From positions 1 to 6,887 of the forward strand of contig JAISDK010000144.1 in the NCBI GenBank assembly GCA_031264875.1: a DNA stretch of 6,887 nt, read 5' to 3'. Each line of letters begins with the position of its first letter. Positions within the stretch are counted from its first letter, which is position 1. The position numbers were made by a program, and so were the translations under genes. The stretch comes from Prevotellaceae bacterium. Its GTDB lineage: Bacteria > Bacteroidota > Bacteroidia > Bacteroidales > UBA932. Positions 1 to 5,338 of this stretch are shown here, in pieces. Under the pieces are notes generated by a model, which saw nothing but the letters and a program-made list of their open reading frames with translations, searched no databases and was not told the origin of the DNA.

Positions 1-1074
1 TTGAGGGCTTTTGTAGAGCGTCACGGCAACAATTCTGCCGAACGGTATCCTTCAGCGAGAATTTATCGCTCGTGCGAAGAGCTGTTTGAGGCAGACGACA
101 TTGATTTGGTTGTGGTAAATACTCCAAGCCCAACGCATTTCAACTATGCCCGCAAGGCTCTGGAAGCGGGAAAGCATGTTGTTGTCGATAAGCCTTTCGC
201 GGTAACGCCGGCAGAAGCGAGGATTCTTATTGACATTGCCGAAAGGCAGAATCTTGTACTGACAGTTTTTCACAACAGACGCTGGGAGGGCGAGCTTGTT
301 GCGATGAAACAGGCTGTTGATGAAAAACGGATGGGAAAGCTTATCGACGGGGAATTTCGTTTTGAACGTTTCAAAAACGCTCCCAATCCCAAGGCGCACA
401 AGGAAGAACCGCGTCCGGGCAACGGACTGATGTACGAACTCTGCACGCATCTGATCGACCAGGCTATTTTCCTTTTCGGGATGCCGAAATCGGTTTTTGC
501 GGAGATACGCAGGGAAAGGGAATTTTCGGAAATCGACGACTACTGCGCTGTCACACTGTACTATGAGAACAGGTTCAGACTGCTGATAAAAAGTTCGCTG
601 CTGGTTGCCGACATCGGCCCGTCGTATATCATTAACGGACACGGTGGCTCGTTTGTGAAATACAGGGCGAATGTCCTCGAAGAACAGATGGTTGCAGGAA
701 TACGTCCCGGCGACGCGAATTTCGGCAGGGAGAACGATTCTACAGCTGCGAGGCTTACGGAGCTGCAACCCGACGGTTCGCTGAAAACAGTGAGCATTGC
801 ATCGCCTGTTTCGTCATACACAGGATTTTACCGGCAGCTTGCCGAAGCGGTAAACAGCGCCATTGCGTGCAAATGTACAGATGCACAGCCCGAACCCGAA
901 GATTCGCGGAGTGAAAATGCCGCAGGACAGGCGGGTAAAAATGCTGGAGAACAGTTATGCGGAAGCACATACAGGCATCTGCTGCCTGTTGATCCGGAGG
1001 ACGCGCTGAACGGATTACGTATAATAGAGGCTGCTTACGAAAGCGCCGCGCAAAGGAGAATTATTGACCTGTAA
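1..1074 (+). CDS. Gfo/Idh/MocA-family NAD(P)-dependent oxidoreductase, N-terminus cut off by window edge
   Basis: This is a predicted cytosolic oxidoreductase acting on a sugar, inositol or related polyol with NAD(P). The reading frame is open from base 1. The first TTG is probably not the true start, because the N-terminal glycine-rich Rossmann loop expected about 30 residues earlier is missing. What remains includes the second half of the Rossmann fold, with NTPSPTH at about residues 40-46 and the family's DKP motif at 63-65 (K64 is the likely catalytic lysine). NRRWEGE at 92-98 resembles the YvaA/YdgJ/IolW subgroup, and YELCTHLIDQA at 145-155 keeps the conserved His150 and Asp153. The usual Asp-Leu-Gly in that motif is Glu-Leu-Cys here. 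The C-terminus DPEDALNGLRIIEAAYESA is typical. An unusual Ala/Glu/Gly-rich stretch at about 290-325 is inserted just before it. The UbiD-family gene follows 12 bases later, so the two are probably co-transcribed. The family call is firm; the substrate is unknown. Confidence 0.9.
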   Translation: MRAFVERHGNNSAERYPSARIYRSCEELFEADDIDLVVVNTPSPTHFNYARKALEAGKHVVVDKPFAVTPAEARILIDIAERQNLVLTVFHNRRWEGELVAMKQAVDEKRMGKLIDGEFRFERFKNAPNPKAHKEEPRPGNGLMYELCTHLIDQAIFLFGMPKSVFAEIRREREFSEIDDYCAVTLYYENRFRLLIKSSLLVADIGPSYIINGHGGSFVKYRANVLEEQMVAGIRPGDANFGRENDSTAARLTELQPDGSLKTVSIASPVSSYTGFYRQLAEAVNSAIACKCTDAQPEPEDSRSENAAGQAGKNAGEQLCGSTYRHLLPVDPEDALNGLRIIEAAYESAAQRRIIDL

Positions 1075-1086
1075 AAATGGAAGATT

Positions 1087-2841
1087 ATGTATTTCGACCT
1101 GTTTGGCTACATTGAATACCTTGAAGCAAAGAACGAATTGGTACGTATTTACGAATATGTAAACGTCGAGCTGGAGATAACCGAAATCGTTGATCGCGAA
1201 GTAAAGTCCGGCAACGGCAAGGCGTTGCTGTTTATGAACACGGGGACAAAATTCCCGCTGCTGATCAATGCTTTCGGTTCGGAAAAGCGCATAGCGTATG
1301 CGCTGGGAGTAAAAAGCCTGGACGAAGTGCCGAAAGAGATAGAATCGGTTTTCAAAAACCTGCACGTAACGAAGATGGGTTTATGGGACAAGCTGAAAAT
1401 GCTGCCCACACTTGAGTACATGTCGGAATGGCTTCCGAAAGTTGTAAGAATCAAGAGTCCACAGTGTCAAGAGGATGTGATGCCATCGCCGAAACTTGGC
1501 GATTTGCCGGCGCTTAAATGCTGGCCGCACGACGGAGGACGGTTTATCACTCTGCCACTGGTGCATACGAAGGACTGCGAGACGGGACTGAGGAATGTAG
1601 GAATGTACAGGCTTCAGATCTACGACGACGTAACTGCCGGAATGCACTGGCACAGACACAAAACCGGAGCCGCTCATTTCGAGGGATACAAAAAGGCGAA
1701 CAAATTGATGCCGATAGCCGTGTCGCTTGGGGGAGATCCGGTATATACCTGGTGTGCAACGGCGCCGCTGCCCGATAATGTGGACGAGTATCTGCTGGCA
1801 GGCTTTCTGAGAAAGAAGGCCGTGCGTCTGGTGAAGTGCCTTACACAGGATATTGAGATTCCCGAAGATTCCGATTTTGTAATAGAGGGGTATATCGACC
1901 CTGCTGAGGCTTTTGTTTCGGAAGGTCCGTTTGGCGATCACACAGGATTCTATTCGTTGCAGGATCTTTACCCGAAGATGCATGTAACTTGCATAACCTA
2001 CAGACGTGGAGCGGTATATCCTGCAACGGTTGTAGGTATCCCGCCGCAGGAGGACTTTTACATGTCGATGGCTATTGAAAAAATTTTCCTCAAGCCCATA
2101 CAGCTTTTCATCGCTCCGGAAATCAGGGAACTGTTTCTCCCGAAGGAAGGAACGGCTCACAATCTCGTAATTGTGTCAATCGACAAGAAATATCCGGGAC
2201 AGGCTGTCAAGGTGGCCAATGCGATGTGGGGAGCGGGGCAAATGATGTTTTGCAAGATTATCATTGCCATCGATTCCAATGCCTACAGCCTTAGCGCCAT
2301 CTTCGACGCAATGGCCAAGAACTGGAATCCATCGACAGACACGTGTTTCGCCAGGGGACCGCTGGATATACTCGACCATGCCGCACGTCAGCAGGGGTTT
2401 GGCGGAAAAATGTGTATCGATGCTACCGAAAAGCTTATGGAAGAAACGTCTATTGTTCCTGAATCATATACCAATACATGCCTGTTTTGCAACGAGGACA
2501 ATATTCCTGCCGCAAAAACCAAGATGCTGGTGATTTTCGACAACGGAATTGATGTGTCCGATTTTGAAACCTGCCTGTGGATTGCCCTGAGCAATATCGA
2601 CATTAGCTATGACTGCAAAATAGTTGACAATACGCTGATTGTCGATGCGAGAACAAAGTTCTGTAAAAAGGATTTTCTGAGACCGTGGCCGAATGTCATT
2701 TGCATGGACAACGAAACAATCAATGCTATCGACAGCAAGTGGAATAAGCTGGGACTGGGCGAATTGATTCCTTCGCCTTCGCTTAAATACAGGCACCTTG
2801 CAGGAAGCGATGGCGCACAGCTGCTGAGAAATGGAAACTGA
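1087..2841 (+). CDS. UbiD-family (prenylated-FMN-dependent) decarboxylase
   Basis: Predicted cytosolic non-oxidative (de)carboxylase of unsaturated or aromatic acids, 584 residues. Members of this family use prenylated FMN and a divalent metal. Alignment by eye to the Fdc1/UbiD pattern gives metal ligands N170 (in RNVGMYR), H191 (in HRHKTGAAHF) and E234 (in DNVDEYLLAGF). R175 is the catalytic arginine, and E267 and D271 in VIEGYIDPAE are the candidate acid/base partners. The signature EGPFGDHTGFYS lies at 279-290. The N-terminal domain (about 1-120) and the C-terminal RPWPNVICMD and LIPSPSLKYRHL segments match the long, roughly 600-residue Bacteroidota version, which is often labelled a menaquinone biosynthesis decarboxylase. 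That role is not shown by anything here. The chosen ATG begins exactly where the family does (MYFDLFGYIEYLE); an ATG at 1077 is out of frame. No UbiX-type prenyltransferase gene is in the window. The gene probably shares a transcript with the upstream oxidoreductase. Confidence 0.93.
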   Translation: MYFDLFGYIEYLEAKNELVRIYEYVNVELEITEIVDREVKSGNGKALLFMNTGTKFPLLINAFGSEKRIAYALGVKSLDEVPKEIESVFKNLHVTKMGLWDKLKMLPTLEYMSEWLPKVVRIKSPQCQEDVMPSPKLGDLPALKCWPHDGGRFITLPLVHTKDCETGLRNVGMYRLQIYDDVTAGMHWHRHKTGAAHFEGYKKANKLMPIAVSLGGDPVYTWCATAPLPDNVDEYLLAGFLRKKAVRLVKCLTQDIEIPEDSDFVIEGYIDPAEAFVSEGPFGDHTGFYSLQDLYPKMHVTCITYRRGAVYPATVVGIPPQEDFYMSMAIEKIFLKPIQLFIAPEIRELFLPKEGTAHNLVIVSIDKKYPGQAVKVANAMWGAGQMMFCKIIIAIDSNAYSLSAIFDAMAKNWNPSTDTCFARGPLDILDHAARQQGFGGKMCIDATEKLMEETSIVPESYTNTCLFCNEDNIPAAKTKMLVIFDNGIDVSDFETCLWIALSNIDISYDCKIVDNTLIVDARTKFCKKDFLRPWPNVICMDNETINAIDSKWNKLGLGELIPSPSLKYRHLAGSDGAQLLRNGN

Positions 2842-2947
2842 GGCTTGAAAACCGGGGCGCAATGCACGCTTTGATGTAACATGGAATGTAACCGTATCCG
2901 GTACAGGATGTATTTCAAATTGCAGCTTTAAACAGTCGCCCGGACAA

Positions 2948-3037
2948 ACGACCGCTGATTAAAGCGATTAACCCGATAACCGAAGATATTAGATACTGTC
3001 GGCGGTAATCGGGTTAATCCATTTAATCGGCGGTCGT
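2948..3037. repeat. Long inverted repeat, 35-bp arms around a 20-bp loop
   Basis: The left arm at 2948-2982 and the right arm at 3003-3037 are reverse complements at 31 of 35 positions. One of the four mismatches would be a G-U pair in RNA. The outer arm segment is ACGACCGCTGATTAAA and the inner segment is GATTAACCCGATAACCG. The loop is 2983-3002. As RNA this would be a very stable hairpin that could terminate or protect the 3' end of the upstream transcript. No T-tract follows, so it is not a classical intrinsic terminator. It could equally be a REP-like dispersed palindromic element. Confidence 0.85.
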
Positions 3038-3107
3038 ATTCATATAATAAACGCTGATATTGTACATATCAGCGTTTACCATTTGAGTTCTTTTAATCGG
3101 CGGTCGT
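3022..3107. repeat. Exact 16-bp direct repeat TTTAATCGGCGGTCGT (two copies)
   Basis: The 16-mer TTTAATCGGCGGTCGT occurs at 3022-3037, as the outer right arm of the large inverted repeat, and again unchanged at 3092-3107. A near-identical inverted copy is at 2948-2963, and a shorter inverted match (ATGACCGCTGATG) is at 3117-3129. The copies alternate in orientation, which is how dispersed palindromic repeat families are built. Confidence 0.85.
3050..3076. terminator. Perfect 11-bp hairpin, possible bidirectional terminator
   Basis: AACGCTGATAT at 3050-3060 and ATATCAGCGTT at 3066-3076 are exact reverse complements around a 5-base loop (TGTAC). The location between two converging genes suits a terminator or mRNA 3'-end stabiliser. 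The T-rich stretch (TTCTTTT, 3088-3094) lies about a dozen bases after the stem, so intrinsic termination is not certain. The stem carries the same CGCTGAT word as the neighbouring palindromes. Confidence 0.5.
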
Positions 3108-3146
3108 CATAAACTTATGACCGCTGATGTTATACACAGTCAGCGG
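3097..3146. repeat. Two mutually exclusive hairpins sharing one arm
   Basis: The segment CCGCTGA at 3121-3127 can pair with TCAGCGG at 3140-3146, giving a perfect 7-bp stem with a 12-base loop. Alternatively, 3115-3127 can pair with 3097-3112, a longer stem with one wobble, a 3-base bulge and a 2-base loop. The two folds cannot coexist. Because this lies downstream of both converging genes, structural termination or repeat-family origin is more likely than attenuation. Confidence 0.5.
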
Positions 3147-3287
3147 CCATCCGTTTAGTTGGCGACAGTTAGCCTTAGGCAGGCCCTCTGTGCGCCGATT
3201 GAAAAACTACAATTGAGTGTCATTTATTATACATTACACTATGCCTTTAAAGATTCATTATGTTCACAGTTCCTGAAATCCCACGGG

Positions 3288-4211
3288 CTATTCGATATTG
3301 AATGTTACAACTATCTTGCCGGTATATATTCCTTTTCCAACTATGCCGATGGTTGCAACACCGCGATTGACATTGTTTTTGTATATAAGCGTAAAGTCTT
3401 TTGCAAACGAAAGTTCCGAGCCTTCAAATCTTACCAGCGGTATCGGCGTGATAGCTTTTCCGGTGTATTGCTGCACGGAAATTGGTTCGACGTTTGCAGT
3501 CTTGATATTTTTGCGCGCCGGACGGTGGTTGTGGTCGTTGAAATAGGTGACTTGAGTATTGAGCCTCTTGATGAACTCGGTGTATTTTCCTTCGGTGTCG
3601 ATAAAAGACGCCGCGTCGATGGCGCCTATCATTTTTCGGTAAAGGGGTTCTATCTGATTGCGTATATCTTGAAGAGTCTCATTCGGCTTTTCAGACTGTT
3701 CAATGTTGCGTAGCCTGAGCAGTTCCTTAAATTCGGTAACGGACGACAGCAGTTGCTGAACCCATGGCATAAGTCCCAAACGACATACTTTCTGTACATA
3801 TTCTGTGGACTTTAAGTCTGTAATCAGAATGTCGATTGCAGCGACTTCTTCTTCGTATGACTTTGCAGGAATATCGCCAAATGCTTTCATGCGCAGCGCA
3901 AGACTTTGTGCAGCTGCAACTGTGGCGCTGTCGAAATGATGCAGCGAAGCATTGATTATTTCCTTGATTCCCGTAATCAGACGGTCATCACGGTTGTCCA
4001 CGTCTGATATACGCTGTGTATAGTCGCTACTGCGTTTCATATCGACTATTTTCTTTTCCTGCGCCAGCAGCAGGATGAACGCATCATAATAAGCCGCTAC
4101 TGCTGCCTTTACATCAGGAAATTCAACAAGCAGCTGATCAAAAAGTACTAAATACTGAAGGTGTGCTTCACCTCGCATGTACCTGAATAAAATTACTTTT
4201 ATAATTGACAT
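3288..4211 (-). CDS. DUF6261-like protein with a C-terminal beta-rich repeat module
   Basis: Function unknown; 307 residues. The first 235 or so residues are predicted to be mostly alpha-helical and resemble the Bacteroidota DUF6261 family in pattern: a start of the MSIIKV type, long amphipathic helices, and the segment YTEFIKRLNTQVTYFNDHNHR near 210-230. After a short basic linker (PARKNIKTANVEP, 231-243), the last 60 or so residues change character. The elements QQYTGKAITP, KDFTLIYKNN, NRGVATIGIVGKG and YTGKIVVTFNIE fit the Ig-like or MBG-like repeat often seen in bacterial surface proteins. There is no signal peptide or membrane segment, so the protein appears cytosolic despite that module. 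The start ATG has AGGA one base upstream, too close for an ideal ribosome site. It lies 40 bases downstream of the repeat-containing ORF on the same strand and may share its promoter. The DUF6261 name is by recognition only. Confidence 0.82.
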   Translation of the reverse strand: MSIIKVILFRYMRGEAHLQYLVLFDQLLVEFPDVKAAVAAYYDAFILLLAQEKKIVDMKRSSDYTQRISDVDNRDDRLITGIKEIINASLHHFDSATVAAAQSLALRMKAFGDIPAKSYEEEVAAIDILITDLKSTEYVQKVCRLGLMPWVQQLLSSVTEFKELLRLRNIEQSEKPNETLQDIRNQIEPLYRKMIGAIDAASFIDTEGKYTEFIKRLNTQVTYFNDHNHRPARKNIKTANVEPISVQQYTGKAITPIPLVRFEGSELSFAKDFTLIYKNNVNRGVATIGIVGKGIYTGKIVVTFNIE

Positions 4212-4251
4212 ATCCTAAATATTTTGTTGTTAAAAAATCATTAATTATTTT

Positions 4252-4869
4252 CTATCCTGAAATCTTTTTTACAATATCTTCTCGAAGATTCTTTCGTTCT
4301 GATAATCCTGAAATGAAAAATACACGTCGCTTTTTCATTTTCAAAATATCTATATATAGATTTACACTGTGTAAATTTGTTCCTGGAGAGCCGCTAAGTA
4401 AAATTGCACTGTGTAAATTTGTTCCTGGAGAGCCGCTAAGCAAAATTACACTGTGTAAATTTGTTCCTGAAGAGCCGCTAAGCAAAATTACACTGTGTAA
4501 ATTTGTTCCTGGAGAGCCGCTAAGCAAAATTACACTGTGTAAATTTGTTCCTGGAACTCCGCTGGACAAATTTACACTGCGTAAATTTGTTCCTGGAACT
4601 CCGCTGGACAAATTTACACTGCGTAAATTCGTTTTTAAAATCTTTGTGATAAATAAAACGCTATGCTTTTCCAGTTCTAAAATTATTTTTGCAGGAATAA
4701 TATGGCGTTTTTTTTGTTTTGACGATTTTGATGTGAAAGATACTGTATGACTGTTATGAATACAAATTTTTGAAGCAAAAGACGCATTGAGAATTTTCGG
4801 TCTCAAGGTTTTCAAGTTCATTTCAACTTCTATTGCCTTATTATTTTCAATGTTAAAATAATGTGTCAT
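4252..4869 (-). CDS. Hypothetical basic protein with seven 14-residue tandem repeats
   Basis: I do not recognise this 205-residue protein. Residues 1-79 are basic and Ser/Lys-rich (for example TLRPKILNASFASK and SKSSKQKKRHIIPAK), with no signal peptide. About residues 80-170 are 14-residue repeats of the form TNLRSVNLSSGVPG or TNLHSVILLSGSPG, followed by a Lys/Arg-rich tail. The short strand-like segments separated by Gly/Ser/Pro turns would suit a small beta-solenoid, but that is inference. Support for a real gene comes from a well-spaced promoter motif at 4897-4926, a start about 20 bases downstream of the predicted transcription start, and a co-directional neighbour 40 bases away. Against it, the opposite strand is also open through the repeats (4205-4750), and most differences between repeat copies change the amino acid on both strands. 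An alternative start is the ATG at 4821. It may be a genuine protein or a transcribed repeat region that happens to stay open. Confidence 0.5.
   Translation of the reverse strand: MTHYFNIENNKAIEVEMNLKTLRPKILNASFASKICIHNSHTVSFTSKSSKQKKRHIIPAKIILELEKHSVLFITKILKTNLRSVNLSSGVPGTNLRSVNLSSGVPGTNLHSVILLSGSPGTNLHSVILLSGSSGTNLHSVILLSGSPGTNLHSAILLSGSPGTNLHSVNLYIDILKMKKRRVFFISGLSERKNLREDIVKKISG
4309..4343. repeat. Inverted repeat beside the tandem array
   Basis: ATGAAAAA at 4313-4320 and TTTTTCAT at 4331-4338 are exact reverse complements around a 10-base loop. Allowing a one-base bulge, the pairing extends to 4309-4343. It lies inside the 3' part of the minus-strand repeat ORF, just before the DUF6261-like gene, and is almost all A-T pairs. 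It could be a weak processing or pausing structure, or simply follow from Lys/Phe-rich coding. Confidence 0.45.
4364..4627. repeat. 42-bp tandem repeat array, six full units plus a partial one
   Basis: Units start at 4364, 4406, 4448, 4490, 4532 and 4574, with a decaying seventh at 4616; the spacing is exactly 42 bases. Units 1-4 are one subtype (core GGAGAGCCGCTAAG). Units 5-6 are a second subtype (core GGAACTCCGCTGGA). Each junction carries a near-palindrome centred on TTACACTGTGTAA, with zero to two mismatches. In the second subtype the spacer can also fold (4541-4573), so the array is a chain of hairpins. Forty-two bases is 14 codons, so copy-number change would not shift the frame of the minus-strand ORF containing it. 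The copies are contiguous with no unique spacers, so this is not CRISPR. Confidence 0.95.
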
Positions 4870-4896
4870 TACAACGATATTTATAATTCAATGGCG

Positions 4897-4926
4897 CAAA
4901 TGTACAGTGTTATTTTGAATATGCAA
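4897..4926 (-). promoter_or_regulatory. Bacteroidota-type promoter for the repeat ORF and DUF6261-like gene
   Basis: Read on the minus strand, TTG at 4926-4924 is followed after 19 bases by TACATTTG at 4904-4897, an exact match to the -7 consensus TAnnTTTG. Predicted transcription would start near 4890, about 20 bases before the ATG at 4869. This is the best-formed promoter in the window and the main argument that the minus strand is the transcribed one here. Confidence 0.6.
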
Positions 4927-4961
4927 TACTTTTAAAAAGTTTTTTTTAATTGTTATATGTA

Positions 4962-4990
4962 TTTGCCTTTAATTATGATATTTACCTTTG
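4962..4990 (+). promoter_or_regulatory. Possible plus-strand promoter far upstream of the DUF3943 gene
   Basis: TTTG at 4962-4965 is followed after 17 bases by TACCTTTG at 4983-4990, an exact TAnnTTTG match with a slightly short spacer. It would start transcription near 4996, about 340 bases before the next gene. That implies either a long leader or an independent small RNA. The AT-rich background makes a chance match possible. Confidence 0.35.
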
Positions 4991-5074
4991 ATTAGCAATA
5001 CGATATTTTATTCTTTTTTATCGTTTTTTTAAGATTTTATCGGTTTAATTATTTCCACAACAGTGTTAAGGGCT

Positions 5075-5209
5075 TTAATCGCGGGTTAGCTGATTAACAG
5101 GATTTGTTATTTCCCTGACTGTTTGGCAGACCGGTTGTCTTTAACAGTCAATAATGTGAATGTCCCGGAATCATTTGGTTGCCGGAAACATGTTTATATT
5201 TCAAACATG
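5075..5209 (+). other. Three successive hairpins: candidate structured leader or small RNA
   Basis: Within the 469-base stretch 4870-5338, which otherwise holds only promoter motifs and AT-rich sequence, three stems follow each other. TTAATC at 5075-5080 pairs with GATTAA at 5092-5097. GACTGTT at 5117-5123 pairs with AACAGTC at 5143-5149, with an inner AGAC/GTCT stem. CATGTTT at 5189-5195 pairs with AAACATG at 5203-5209. They lie downstream of the putative promoter at 4962-4990. I recognise no known riboswitch or RNA family. Confidence 0.3.
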
Positions 5210-5279
5210 CCGTAATCATTTAATAGCAAAAACACATGTCAAAAACGCTGTTCGTCGTGAAAAACATATTATCCGTCGA

Positions 5280-5316
5280 TTTTGCCTGTCGCGCCTGTAA
5301 TTGCGTTATACATTTG
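5280..5316 (+). promoter_or_regulatory. Promoter immediately upstream of the DUF3943 gene
   Basis: TACATTTG at 5309-5316 matches the -7 consensus TAnnTTTG exactly and is identical to the -7 element of the divergent minus-strand promoter. TTTTG at 5280-5284 is the likely -33 element; the 24-base spacing is long. Transcription would start near 5323, leaving a leader of about 16 bases before the ATG at 5339. This excludes the in-frame TTG at 5282 as the start codon. Confidence 0.5.
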
Positions 5317-5338
5317 CGTAGAAAATATTGGATATATT

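Larger units (their letters stand above)
2842..3287. other. Convergent intergenic region without a gene, rich in palindromes
   Basis: These 446 bases separate the 3' ends of the plus-strand decarboxylase gene and the minus-strand DUF6261-like gene. The first hundred bases hold only a short imperfect hairpin at about 2888-2904. Positions 2948-3146 are a cluster of inverted repeats described separately. From 3147 to 3287 I see only a GCCTTAGGC near-palindrome (3173-3181) and AT-rich sequence. A plus-strand frame open from 3159 to 3713 mostly overlaps the DUF6261-like gene in antisense and shows no recognisable protein features, so it is not annotated. Confidence 0.7.

Noticed and set aside
52..768. 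Minus-strand 238-residue protein
   Set aside because: Antisense shadow of the oxidoreductase gene, whose motifs are clear on the plus strand.
1381..2160. Minus-strand 259-residue protein
   Set aside because: Antisense shadow of the UbiD-family gene; no domain or regulatory support.
2948..3037. IS terminal inverted repeats or a miniature transposon with identified ends
   Set aside because: The arms are only 20 bases apart with no target-site duplication visible, so a stem-loop element fits better than transposon ends. A dispersed repeat family remains possible.
3159..3713. Plus-strand protein of 184 residues
   Set aside because: It mostly overlaps the minus-strand DUF6261-like gene in antisense, lacks a promoter or recognisable domain, and has a shadow-like composition.
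4364..4627. CRISPR array
   Set aside because: The 42-bp units are contiguous and nearly identical along their whole length, with no unique spacers and no cas genes nearby.
4205..4750. Plus-strand 181-residue repeat protein (LCKFVPGEPLSKI repeats)
   Set aside because: It has no promoter at normal spacing, starts with TTG overlapping the opposing DUF6261-like start, and the minus strand has the better promoter. It is kept only as a finding about dual open frames.
4929..4948. Intrinsic terminator from ACTTTTAAAAAGT followed by a T run
   Set aside because: The palindrome is all A-T in its core with no loop, and it lies just upstream of the -33 element of the minus-strand promoter, so it is better explained as AT-rich promoter-region DNA.
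5075..5209. Known riboswitch or 6S-like RNA
   Set aside because: The stems are short and separated, and no conserved core sequence of a known class could be recognised.
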